A stretch of DNA of 40,479 nucleotides. Source: Klebsormidium nitens. Taxonomy: Eukaryota > Streptophyta > Klebsormidiophyceae > Klebsormidiales > Klebsormidiaceae. Position 1 is the first letter of the stretch; every line of letters starts with the position of its first letter. Under the pieces are notes generated by a model. The model had not been told where the DNA came from. It saw only the letters and a list, made by a program, of their open reading frames with translations, and made no database searches. Location: contig DF236974.1 of the NCBI GenBank assembly GCA_000708835.1, forward strand, positions 7,915 through 48,393, in the 5' to 3' direction. A program made the translations under genes and the position numbers. Shown piece by piece: positions 21,459 through 33,500 of the stretch.

Positions 21459-23474
21459 CCTGCTCAGTGCCTGGAAGTTGGAATTTCAGCAATCGCAAAG
21501 TTGGGAGCAGACTGCTTCGATGTCTTCAGGATTGTCCTCAAGCTGGCACACCTTCCGATATGGCAGCATCTCGGAGCTTCTATTTGAGAGGATGATCCTA
21601 ATTGAGGTACGAAAGCAGGATTTTCGAAAAAGCGCTTTGCTGCTAAAGTTGCGCAACAAGACCCGTCGAGGGAGACATTATGAACGGGAAAAGCTATACG
21701 GCATGAGCCAAAGGTGAAGGCCGGCCTGCGGCTCAAGTCTTGCCTTCAGATCTGAGCTTCGAAGATTGGAGCGCAGTACTTCACCTCTTATCTGTTGCTG
21801 TTCACAAGCTGTTGTGAGATTTGAAGCGACAAGTCTTGGAAGGTGAGATTCTAAGATTAAGGTCTCGGCAGGCAGACCCATAGGGAAATGCATAGTTCGA
21901 GCCAAGTTGAAGTGGGGGCTGCACTAATTCTCAGAGGCTTGCAGGTCAAGGCGGCTGGCAAAACTTTGACGACCCGCCGAAAGTTAGGATCTTAGCTGAA
22001 CTTAGCTGGACCGTCCGATTCAGAAGTGGATAGGCTGCCTGCCACTTGGACGCATCTAAACCGTTGATTGTGAAGCTGGGGGATCTACTGGGATTGAACC
22101 GAGGACTTGCACTTTGGATCCAACACGAAAAGGTCAAGAAGCATATCATCATCGAGGTGCATGCGACTGCGCGCGCAGAGTGGAACCCGTCTAGGGTCAG
22201 AAACTTCAAACATTGTCCAAAAAGGAGAAGCCTGAGCATGCATCCGTACCTGCATACGGTAGATCAGCTGCTAGGCTTCTCAGTGCTATGCCCGTTGACT
22301 TGTCATGATGGAAGACTCGAATTGGCCGTCATCGTTCAGTATATTAAGCTCGAACGACTCCAGAATCTGTACATTACTTCATATCAACCTCGCGCAACTG
22401 CGCAGCGCGTATCGTTGGAGCACTCATCAGGGGTTGTAGGCGAATGTCCTCCAGTAGAGATCCTACAATCAGATGACATTCCCCATGATCGGCTCCTGAG
22501 GTCAGTACGCTGGCAGTCTTATATCAATTGTGTATAGACCAATGGGAGCTGGCGTAGGCTCTTTTAGCACTATTTGCAGATTGCATCAATCTGGTTTTTG
22601 AACCTGCACGTGTCACGGTTTTGTCACGCATATGATGATATGCTGCCAACGTTTACGCATGAGGCCGCATCATCCGTGTAGCAAAGATACTCGACACTAA
22701 TTGTTAAGATAGTTAAGCATGCTTCGATCACTGCACTACGCCCGCCCATGAGTTGTATTCACTCCTGAGCCCTACACGGCCAGCATCTGTATAGTTGCAT
22801 GCTCCGATTCGCGATGACCGTCTCTGACAGAGTGGCAAACCGTCCTGGTTCGCAAGCCCATGAGAGCTCCTGCAGTATATGTTTGTCGAGATACATCCGA
22901 TTGAACCGCGATATGAACCGTCTTGACTTCATCTAGAAGTCAGTTTATCTGGCATTGATGCTTATCAGATGCCACATACGCAGCCTTTCAACGAATCACC
23001 CTGCAGATCTGAATGCAGCTAGCCTCAACCACGACGGTGTTCCTGTTGACGTACGCCGTGGATTGTTCTTAGGCCCAATTCATAGCATGGGCCGGCCAAG
23101 CTGATAGTCAACAGTTGTCCAGAGCTATAGCTAAGGAGGACACCGCCAGTTCGATACTTCCTCTCTACAATGTGTTCCTCTCGATTACACTCGTCGACAG
23201 GCATCGACCTAGAGTTCTTTGAGGATAAATTAGCAATGTCAAGCAGCGCGCGGGCAATCAGCTATGTGTCCTCGTTTCTATGATACGGGTAAGCTACCTT
23301 CTCAACACCAGATTGTGCCGTGTCAATCAATGAGCCTAGACTTTCCTAGAGTGTGCAAAACTGTACAGCAGTAACACCTTTTACGACCATAGACAATAAT
23401 AGCGTAATGCTACGATGCTTAAGGCGGATTTTCGCAGTGAGACTGATCGAAGACGTATGCATGCTCATCAAACG
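21459..23474. other. Spacer upstream of CSLA/C gene
   Basis: A 2-kb stretch between the start of the CSLA/C gene (its promoter, on the minus strand) and the 3' end of the TPR-ferredoxin gene. A 163-codon ORF at 22046-22537 (+) has no visible domain or splice context and is not called. No repeat or RNA gene was convincing. Confidence 0.5.
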
Positions 23475-25658
23475 TCAAGAAGCTTCAAGGACGTTCGACT
23501 CTATGCATTGCCGCTCAAGCTCTTTCAACCTCCGTTGAACTTTCTTTACAAGACTCGAATCCATGGTAGCTGCCTTCCTATACGTGGCGGCCGCACCCTG
23601 GATGTCCCCCAACTTGGTGAGAGCTTCTGCCTGCACAATATGAGACGGCAGTAGATGGTCGAAAACTAACTCTTAGTCTTGGTTAGACATGGACTAGGTG
23701 CTTCAACCAGCAGCAGCAAACTCCATTGCAAATATCACTTCACGAATCTGTAAGTCAGAACCTAGCACAACAGGTGCGAGCAAGTACAGAGCGGTTGCCT
23801 CAATCATGCTGAAGACGAGAAGACAGGCAACAAGCAACAAGTCAAGCTACAGCTATTGCTTACCTGTCGCATGACTGCCCCTGCCCAATCTGGTGCCTCT
23901 TTTGCGGCGCTCTGGGCATCTTCTAGCGACCCTTGGAAATTACCAAGGGCGACCCTTGCTGCTGATCTATTAGCGTAGAGGAGGTGCAAACCTCCAGAAG
24001 GTCGCAAACCGATAGCTTCGGTGTATAGCTCCTCCGCTCGCTGTGGATTGCCTCCCTCAAACGCAGAGTTGCCCTGGTATTTGAGCTGCTCGGCAGAGAA
24101 AATAAAGCGTTTGGAAATGATTGAAGGCCAGACGTCGTTCCAATATACTAGTAAAAAAAGATCAGCCGTTCTTGGTAGCCACGACGAACAATAGCTACTG
24201 TTCGATCGTAACGACCCACATGATGTCGCTGGTTGCGGTCACCAACTCAAATACAAAAGAAATGAGAGTCTTCCAGCTTAAGTGCAGGTTGAGGAGCCTG
24301 AGTCAAAGCTTACGTTGAGTGCTTTGAGATTGGTTTCTGGATCAGGGGCACCACACTGCAATGCTAAAAGCCGTGCAACCTGCAAAAGGGGACAAACGTC
24401 AGCTCGTCAAAGATGGTTTTGGGGCTCCATGCACCAAAGAAAGGAAGAGCATCAAAGGAACACGATCTGGACCGTCGCAGGAAAGTAGGCAGACTAAAAG
24501 ATGGGGAGAAGATTCTTCTATCGGAGGGGGAACTCACATGACTAGCAGTGTTGCAGTGACTGATGATGAGCTCGCTTGGAAGCATAACCAGATTTGGTCC
24601 ATTTCCACACTTTCCTGCAACCACAGCGACGATGTCAGCCCCTGGACAAGGAAAATCCTAAGCTGTCACGCCCAGTAAGGAGAATACTGCACAAACAAGA
24701 ACTTTGAAGAAGCATGGCAAATATGCCTGAAAACTTTGTTCCACTCACCTATGCATCCTGTGGTGTCGATTTTGACCCCCGGCGGAGCCAAGTCCCGAAA
24801 ATATTGAACAGTCTGCACGGGAGCAGAAAACGAGTTGATTTGACATAATGTTCTGTCAGCAACACAGCCAAAACGTCTCCCAAAGCCCAATCCTTTGACC
24901 AGCTTGAGCAATGAATTTGACTGATAAACTCCAACTCAAGAGGAGAATCCAAGCATCTCAATCAGACATCTGATACAAAGTAATCAACGCACCTGCCAAC
25001 AAGATCATCATAGCCCCCCTTCTCTAAAATTGAGGTATCCAAGCAGAGCAGGGAGAACTTTTTCTGACAGGCTTGTCATACTCTGACAGGAACTCGGATC
25101 ACCGCAAGGATGAATTTAAGTACGGTAAGATGATGCCGTTAAGTTTGCAACACAAAGCACCACCTTAGTAAGGCAAACAGATACTTTCAGAATAATCAGC
25201 AAGGGGTGAAGGGGGCTTACCTGCAGGGACCCATCTTTTCTGCAGGTCCTGTTTGTACAGATCAGAATCTCTGTGTTGTTGACCTGCACACCACCCCCAA
25301 TCAGACCCAAAGTTATCAGGTGGGCATCAACAGAGAATCCCAGTTCAGCTCTGCTCAATACATATGTTATCATGCTAGGCAGAAGTTGCGCAACATAGAG
25401 AACCGGAGCTGCCATATGTTGCACAACCTTATCCATCATCAGCACCCAGAGTTTGAGGAAGAAGCACACCTCGTCGACTCCATGACATCGGATGCCCGCC
25501 CACCCTCTACCTTGGGAACGCCTCAGACCTGAAATCGAGACCCCAGGAAGTCTTCTATAAACGTAGTGATTCTCATGACACCGACGGTACGAGCCAGCAT
25601 TGATCCAGCTCTGCGAGAAGCGGGCATTTAAACGCACTGAAGATTTGACCACCTCCAT
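23475..25658 (-). CDS. TPR protein with [2Fe-2S] ferredoxin-like domain
   Basis: Seven exons on the minus strand: 25658-25470, 25283-25221, 24812-24749, 24614-24538, 24379-24314, 24085-23864 and 23630-23475, all GT-AG and in phase, 278 residues. Residues 1-63 are rich in Ser, Arg and Tyr and poor in acidic residues, as in a plastid transit peptide. Residues 64-130 match the thioredoxin-like [2Fe-2S] ferredoxin fold: EILICTNRTCRKDG supplies two Cys, and TTGCIGKCGNGPNLVMLP supplies the other two in the CxGxCGxGP context. A C-terminal TPR block follows, with NSAFEGGNPQRAEELYTEAI, then LLYANRSAARVALGNFQGSLEDA, then a half repeat. It ends in a Lys/Arg-rich helix. Cluster binding is inferred from the four Cys; partners are unknown. 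It is divergent from the plastid HemE gene, 648 bp away, which fits a plastid role but does not prove one. Confidence 0.82.
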
Positions 25659-26306
25659 GCCTATGCCCTGGCCAATCAGTTTCTAAAGGCGCCTTTCAAG
25701 TACTATGTTGTGTTGTCTCTTTTTCTGAGTTCGCCAAGCAGGCAACGCAACGGCTTCTCTTCACAGAAGCTGCTCTTGGCGATCTTGTTCCTTGTCCCAG
25801 CAAGTTTATGCATGCAGCAGCGCTAGCATTCGCCACCATGGCTGGCATGCAGAACCACCAAAGAGTGCGCGCCTGAGTCCTGTGTTTTAGGGTTTCACTT
25901 TTAGGGTTTATCCTGACCTGAGTAGCAGTCCGGCTGAGGCTTTTCTGGTGTCTAACTTCCTCTCGCTCCGAGGCAAGAAAAGGTGCCAACTCCTACACTG
26001 CCATGGTAGACTGCAACTCCAACCGGTGCGAGGTCCTGGATTTGCACCGAAGCAGATTAGACTTTCAGAGACGAGAATCAGCTGAGTACCTAGCTAGGGC
26101 TTTCAAGTTAACTTTCAAGTTATGTACATACCTTTCAGGTACAGCGCTAACTTAAATCGAAAAGGAGGAAAGCTTCAAAATTTTCAAGTCAGGAACGGGG
26201 GGAAGAGGAGGGCCACTACGGTATTTTGCAGCTTAGCGCCCAGTCAAAGACTTTAGACAGTCCAAGGGGCCAGCGCCACATTGCATTGAAGTCATCGGTT
26301 CTGACC
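25659..26306. promoter_or_regulatory. Bidirectional promoter with telo-boxes
   Basis: The 648-bp spacer lies between the divergent starts of the TPR-ferredoxin gene (-) and HemE (+). Two telo-box words, TTTTAGGGTTT at 25885-25895 and TTTTAGGGTTTA at 25899-25910, lie 14 bp apart in the same orientation. In land plants AAACCCTAA boxes occur in promoters of translation and growth-related genes and bind telomere-repeat-binding (TRB) proteins. A short direct repeat of TTTCAAGTTA follows near 26100-26120. Confidence 0.55.
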
Positions 26307-29300
26307 ATGGCGTCCCATGCCCTCCGGGCACCGACTTTGCCACGTTGCCATTATGGTGGCACAATGCAGAGAAGTGCGCTTTCCAAAAGCAAGGTGCCGT
26401 CGCACACATACGGTGGCTCACAGCATTTGCGACATGAGTCAAGCTTTCTGGGAGGTCCCCTGTTCGCCGCACAGAGTAAGACCGTGAGAGGTCCCAAACG
26501 GAGTGGCGGGAAATGCAGGGCGGTTGCAGAGAACGGTGTCACCGACCCAATTCTGCTGAGAGTTGCAAGGGGAGAAGGTAAGCAGATAAGGGCACACTGC
26601 ATTGACTTGCGCTTTCCAAATGCAGGGCTTGGGGCAGTGACGTAGATGGGGACTGCAGCCGCGCAAGAGTGCACACGAGTATGGTCGACCAGTGCAGTCA
26701 AGAATCTCATGGACTTTGCCAATGTCCCGCATCAGCACCTTGGTCACATCCCACAAGAAGCTTCCTGCCCTCTTTTTGTTTGTCCCCCAGTTTTGCGCTC
26801 ACACCTCAGACCCCAGTAGTATCGTTGGTTTGTTGAAAGGTTTTCTTACTCCAAAAGATCAACGAGTGGCCATAATTTATTGCAGAAGCCGAAAGGACAC
26901 CGGTGTGGTTGATGCGGCAGGCGGGCCGCTTTATGGCGGACTTCCGAAAGTGAGTGCTAGATTGATGCTGCATTCAAAGTTGGGTGCACTGCTATACTTG
27001 TCCGAATCTGCCGCTACATCGGCAACCAAAAGCTGTGAAGTTCCACTGATCCTAAGTCTCATCCTTGGCCCACCTGAGCTGGCTGCCCTGAGCGCTTCAC
27101 CCTCTGTTCGAGTCTCTTCATGACAACACATTGGCATTGTCTGGTTGCAGATACTCCGATAGGATTGGCTTCAGGGAGCGTTCAGAAACATCGGAGATTG
27201 CTATCGAGCTGTCTCTACAGCCGTGGAGGGCATTCAAGCCGGACGGGGTCATCATGTTCTCTGACATTCTTACCCCCCTGCCCGCATTGGGCATTGAATT
27301 CGATGTCATCAAGGGGAAAGGCCCCATCATTCCGGTGCCAGTAAGGTCGCTCGACCAAGTAAAAGCATTGCGGTGAGGTTACTTTCTGTACGACTTCTCG
27401 TTATTTCAGATCCAAGTTTTGTAAGCAGACCAGGCTGTTATCTCCAAGTTTGTCTGCACGATCTCATCAGCACAGCTTGATACTAGCGGTTTTAGTCAAC
27501 ACTTATCATGACTCGTGCTTCATTGAGAGGGATAAACACCAACTACAATCGGTCAGTCAGCGCACAACCTGAACGTGCGGCACGTAGTGTCTCTAATCCC
27601 GGTATTCTTTTATCTGTTTTGCAGGACAATGGACGACCCAGCCAGCACCCTTCCGTTCGTGGCCGAGACCCTCTCTGCCCTCCGGAAAGAGATCGACGAG
27701 CAGGCAACGCTACTGGGTTTTGTAGGCACACCTTGGACACTGGCAGCATATGCGATGGAGGGAAAGGCGGACAAGCACCTATTGAAGACCAAGACCATCA
27801 TGTATCATGGTGAGAAACATTCTAGATTCAGGAAAGGCAGCTCCTTTGTTCCTGTTAAGAGTTGAAGATCGTGAATGCTCTCTTGTCTTTGCAGCATTCG
27901 ACCTCTGCGGGATTGATCGCTGCTGCTATTGTCATGACCAGTTACTTTTTAGTCCTTATCGTTCGCCACATTCTAGCAAAAGTCAATCCTGTTGCCGTTT
28001 GTTGCGGGGCAATGTGTGTGCTCCTTCGTTTCTTGTGTTTGAAAGCACGAGTGTTTACCAGATTGGCCTGGAGATCCTGCATGGGTCACTTCAGACACCT
28101 CTAGCTTATCGCTTGTGTTCTTGCAGATCCCGCCACCCTTCACGCATTCCTGGACCACCTCACTGAAGCGTTGATCGCCTACGTCTGCTTTCAGATTGAG
28201 AGCGGGGCTCAGGTAGGTAGAAAAGCTACATTTGTGAGCCTGACGAGTTTTGAGCTACAATTGTGAGCCCGACAGGTCTGGGGCAACTTCTCAGTTCCTC
28301 ATCGATGGTCCTCGTCTTCAGGTTTGTCAAGTTTCGAAGCTCAGACTCATGCTGCCCTGATCCTCTGCTTTTCTTTTGACCTGTGCCGAGCTTTTTGCTC
28401 CTGAGGGCATTGGGAGTCGAAACTGTCTTACGGCTCTTGCCTCGCTCTTCTCCTTCATCGTCAGCAGCAGTTGCTACATCCTGATCCCATGCCGCACAGG
28501 TCGTCCAACTCTTCGATTCCTGGGCGCACCACCTGTCGCCGACCCAGTTTGAGGAGTTCAGCCGGCCGTATGCGGAGCGCGTTCTCCAGGCAGTGAAGGC
28601 GAAGCATCCCAGCGTGCCCCTGATTTTCCACGCGAACGGGGGGACCGGGAAGCTGCTCCAGATGACCCCCCTGAGCAGCGACGTGTTGGGTCTCGACTGG
28701 AACACGGAGATGCGGGAAGCGAGGGCGCTGTACGGGCCGAAACGAGTGTTGCAGGTAAGACCGCAGTTGTAACACTTTGGTAACACTTCGTAACACTAAC
28801 CACTATACCAAAAGGTGTCCGCAGGCCGTTGGACAACCGAATGGTTGTCGTGATGCACCTTATTTGAACTTGTCGATTACAACAGCGACGAGGATTGCCG
28901 TTCTGATGACCTTGCTTGACCTGCCCACTCGAGTGAACTTCGAAATCTGCTGCTTATGAGGGCAGAGGGGTTCACTTACCTTTCTGAATAACGGGCGGGC
29001 ATTCGTTGGCCGGCTCGCGTTTCGCAACTTTGGAAGTTGATCGCTGGGGGCCAGGTCTGGTTGATAATGCATTCCTTTTGCCTACAAGAGCTGGGATCTG
29101 CTTGGGCTACTATAATGCGTCCTGCTACTCATGGTGTTGACTTTTTGGTACCAGCTCAGAGTGCGATGATTCATACTCAGCGGAGAAAAATCGTCGCTCA
29201 AGATTGTCCCTTGTTCTTTTCAGGGGAATGTCGATCCGATGATCCTTCTTGCACCCGAGGAGGTAATTCGAGAAGAGGTCAGCCGAACATTGGCCGATGG

Positions 29301-29433
29301 AGGCGACCAGCACTTGATTCTAAATGTTGGTCACGGGGTTATCCAACAAACACCGGAGGAAGCCGTGGGCCTCTTCTGCCAGCTGGCACGAGAAAGCCAC
29401 CGGGCCCGCACGCCTGTGTCCAGCTTAGGATAG
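26307..29433 (+). CDS. HEME: Uroporphyrinogen III decarboxylase, plastid
   Basis: Decarboxylates the four acetate side chains of uroporphyrinogen III to give coproporphyrinogen III in heme and chlorophyll synthesis; plastid stroma in plants. Seven exons: 26307-26577, 26886-26949, 27151-27372, 27625-27809, 28127-28212, 28500-28754 and 29224-29433, with all phases closing, 430 residues. The first 75 or so residues are Ser/Arg/His-rich with few acids, a plastid transit peptide. The core begins at [11 protein letters not shown], then [12 protein letters not shown] (substrate-binding loop), [19 protein letters not shown] (with the catalytic Asp of the FSDI motif), [16 protein letters not shown] (conserved Tyr), [27 protein letters not shown] and GNVDP, and ends with [14 protein letters not shown] (active-site His). 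The ATG at 26307 is the first in frame that leaves a complete transit peptide. No lesion is seen. Confidence 0.95.
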
Positions 29434-30545
29434 GCTATATATCTGCCTGCCTGCTCAATTGTTGCTGCTATATCCGTGCTCAAAGCTGGCTAGTCGTGCG
29501 AAATTCGTCCCAAACAAGAATACAGATCCGTTGTGTTTGAGCGGCCCATATAGGCTGGTGTGTGTGGAACCCTGGTCAATGCAATCCAAAAGTAAACAGA
29601 CCCGTTGTCGTTGGTTTTCTGCACTCGTCCTTCTCGATTCCTTCCATTATCTGGTCGATGAGATCACGACGTGCATGTATATGGGCCCCTTTTCGGATGG
29701 CGACATGCAATCTGTATTTGTAAAAGCTCAAATTAATGCTTGACTCACGTTTTTTAGTAAGTGCCTGTGACCACACCAGCTAGTACCGTTCTACTCTCTG
29801 TACGGTAGAGGATAAAGTATACATGCTTGCAACTTTGAAGCTTGGATATGGCGGCCATGCAAGTCCAGTGACTGGCCCATTCATCAAAGACGCATACAGT
29901 TGTTCGACTGCTGACCGTCAATCGTGTTGATATTTCGATCAAGTGCCGACTGGACATATACGACCGTTCTGCAATTTATACAATACTATATAGGTGTACC
30001 GTTATTTAACACATGGACTCCTTTTGAGTAGGTTGTCGAATTGAGTCTGCAAACTTAGACGCGCGGAGATCCGACAAATGTTGTTCAGCAGGGGGGCTGC
30101 ATGAAAACACAGTATAGGAGTTGAGCAGGCTGAGACCAACCTTGGCCTGCATGTGAGGGACCAAGCCATATATGCAGCCGGCGGCCGCACGCCGCGGAAT
30201 CATGATCCCAATTTTGAAATGCACTCAATCCTCACGCGACCGGACCTAGCCATGGTGACACGCGATAGATTGGAAGTAGCACGAGGGAATGATGACTAAT
30301 GAGTGCAGGCCGACTCTGAGCTAGCTCTGCACGCCATTTTTGTAGCACGTGCAGCTTCCATGAATCGTTGCCGATACACTGGATATAAACTCTGAACGCA
30401 TTCAGAACGTATGATAAGCGGCTGTCATGACGGAACTGCAACATTGAAGAGAGCATACACAGGCAATCTTTCCACCAAATGGGTTTTTGTATTTGTTAGA
30501 GATGTGCAATCGACATTAAGGCTCCCTTCTGGCCAGGATGAGACG
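29434..30545. other. Convergent spacer, no gene seen
   Basis: A 1.1-kb spacer between the 3' ends of HemE (+) and GatB (-). The ORFs are short, low in coding character and overlap each other. It should contain both 3' UTRs. No repeat or RNA gene was recognised. Confidence 0.6.
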
Positions 30546-33500
30546 TTATTGACCATTGAGCTTCGCGGCAAGGACCTTCTGCATCAATGCGGGGTTTACT
30601 CGGCCCCCTGATTTTTTCATCACCTGCACCGCCCGACCAGACGTGACGTCAGGACGGAAAACAGGGACACTCCTCAACATGACCAGGCCGGATAGCCAAA
30701 GAGTAATTTAGAACAGGCTCTGTATCGAATCGCTTCTTAGCCGTCACTCTATATAGCTTCTGGGCAAAAGAGCCGAAGAAGAACACGCATGCAAGGAAGC
30801 TATTGCTAAAATCCAACTGAGGGCCGAAAACAGATGAAAACTTTACGTCCAGATTATTCTACTCCAAGCTAAGACAAAAAGGGCGAAAACAGTAGAGACC
30901 CATGCAAGCAGCGGCCCTTACCTGACCGGTGAAGAAGCCCTGCAGCTTCTTCTTTCCCCCTCGGAACAACTCCAACTGCGTAAAGGAGCAGCATGCGTCA
31001 GACGACGTCAGCGGCGGATCTCAAAGCAGACGGAAGGCTGCGCCACAGCAGCGCCAACGAAGCCATAACTCCATATACAGGACTCATAACACTGAAGATT
31101 GCAATGCGAAGCGCATATGACGAAAAAGGTTAATCCAGGCGGCAGCCACTCCGCACTTCATCTCGCTTGTCAACGGTGGGCAACGGGGAGATGCCTCGGT
31201 GCAAGGGACAGGCAGACTTTCGACGATACCGGGCGGAGGACTTTTGGATCTACATGCCGAGGAGCTACGAGAACGTGACGGAAGTTGGACAAAGGACTAT
31301 AACGGGGTGTGTACCAGAAGCTGCTACGGAAAGCGGGCGAAAGTCGGGGCCTCACCTCTTTCGGATGGGCCGCGAGCACTTCGTCGACCAGAGCCTCTAC
31401 CGCGCTGTCATCGGAGATCTGCAAAAGAAGCAAACAATGAGAAGATTTCAGGACAGATACGGGGCGGAACCTGATTTCTCGGCGCTCGCACTTGCCCGTT
31501 CACACACGAATCACGACAGAACCAGAGCCTCTCCGGCATCGGGTTCTGTAAAAAGGACGAGCGACGAAATGGACATGGCCGGAACGGGGAGCGTACACGA
31601 CACAGCACGCAAATCAGGCTTCCTTGGTAGGCCGGAACGCTCCATTATGGTCATTTATGGTGGCAAAAGTCGACTTGGATAGACAGGGTCAATACTGCAA
31701 GGACTAGCAAAGAGTCGATGACGAAACAAGATGAAGACAAAGCGGGAGAGGGTAACATTTGAAAGACAGACAGGTGCATACCTGTAGCAGCCCCTTCTTC
31801 TCGACCAGCTGTTTAATCCCGCCCCCTTCCTTCAGCAGCTCCAACATAAAAGCAGGTCAAAATAACGCAGGGAAGACATAGCAATTAGAAACAGACACAG
31901 AAGCACACCTGTAGCAGGCCCTTCTTCTCGACGAGCTGCTTGGCGCCCCCCCCTTCCTTGAGCAGGTCCGGCAGGATCTCCTTGCCGATCTTGCCGCTGA
32001 TTGTGCCGTCCCCAATGAGCGCGATCAGCTCCGCCAGCGTCTCGGGCGCCATCGCTACGTCCGTAATCAGAATCTTCTCCGCCTGTTGAGACGGGGGAAA
32101 GGGGGTGGACGACGTCAGCGACGGGTCACTAGACGACAACGATGACGTCAGCCACTCCCAGGAAGGAAAGGTCCGCGAGCGGGACGGCGTCATGCAGTTT
32201 AGGAACGGCGCCGAAGGCGGAAGCGCTGGTCCCGGAGTTCGATTCCAAGAGTCCGACTCTCGACCGATACGAGATGCTTCCGTTCGCTCGGACTCGGCTC
32301 CTGCATTTGACACGGGCGGTGGCGACGCAGGGATGGCCAAGCGACGTCGCATCCTCAAGCAATCCACGAAGCTAGAAACGTCGAGTCTCCGCACCACTCT
32401 CGCCGCCCCACCTTGCCGCCCCACCTTGCTTACGTCCATCGTCCACTCCTATGAGTAAGATCTAATCGTCCAGTCCTGGTTCGTTAACAACCCAGGAAGC
32501 TTGAGACTGCCCCTACCGTATCGATCGCCAGTTTCAACAACCCTCGCCTTGCAGTACCTCACTCATTTGATCGCAAGAATCTCAAGTACTCAGGAAGCCC
32601 AATGGAGCAAGCCTCAACCATCGAAAACCCGCACCTTGCAGTATTTCGTGATGTCCCCCATCATCCAGTTGGCGGCCGCCTTGATGTCCGCGCCCGCGCC
32701 GAGCACGCGCTCGAAATATGCTGCCACGTCACTGTTGTTCGCCAGCACCAGCACATCCTGCATGCTCAGCCCCGCGGCCGCGTATCGCCGCCGCTTCTCG
32801 TCCGGCAGCTCGGGAAGGCTCGCGCGGACGTCCTCTAAGTAGTCCGCAGTCAACTGCACAGCAAATGTTCCTTCCTTTGCTTTTGAACGGATACTCTCCG
32901 AAAAGGCCAGAGTGCTGAGTAGAGGATAAGCTCCGGGAGGCTCGCGCTGACTTCCGCTAAGTAGTCTGCCGTCAACTGCACAAAAATATGTTCGACGGTG
33001 TTCTCTTTGCTGTCGAGGCGATAGTGTCAGAAAGTTTAAAGTCCTTTGGCACGTTAGTTGTAGCTCGGGACGGCTCGCCCGGACGTCCGCAAAGTACTCC
33101 GCAGTCAACTGTGCGCAGTGCAAATTAGGCGTCTTATCAAGAGAGTTAGTTCTTTAGAGGTTTAAGTCAAGTCCGACATTCCCGGTCCAGAGTCCAAGGT
33201 CCGTACGCGCAGCTAGTGTAGATCCGGGAGGCTCCCCCGGACGTCCGCTACGTACTCCGCCGTCAACCGGACAGGAAAATCTAGTCGCTTCAGTGCTTCT
33301 TTGCAGTAAAAGGTCCGTGGCATATTGAGTACCTTTTTAGCAGCGGGTTAGGCTAAGAGATGAAATTTCATGCCACCTTTTTCTTCGACTACGCAGTCTG
33401 TGCGGGGCAAGCAGTATTCCTGAATCGCCTGCTGCTGTGTTTTTAAAGTGTCAAGACCATCTTGGACAAACGCCATCGCGTCAGCTTTCAACATAAGAAG

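Noticed and set aside
22070-22130. tRNA gene on the minus strand
   Set aside because: GGTTCAATCCC followed by a C-rich end resembles a T-arm and acceptor, but the T-stem does not pair, no matching 5' acceptor strand lies at the right distance, and the anticodon loop is not standard.
22046-22537. 163-codon ORF on the plus strand
   Set aside because: It has no domain, no splice partners and average composition, and it lies in a spacer; chance length is plausible.
31167-31682. 171-codon plus-strand ORF over GatB
   Set aside because: It overlaps the verified GatB exon 31418-31356 on the other strand and shows no protein family.
30640-32150. Cluster of ACGTCAGC / CRE-like words in GatB introns
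   Set aside because: The word recurs at about 30644, 31000, 32110 and 32143, but the copies are short and scattered within a gene body; chance or local composition is the simpler reading.
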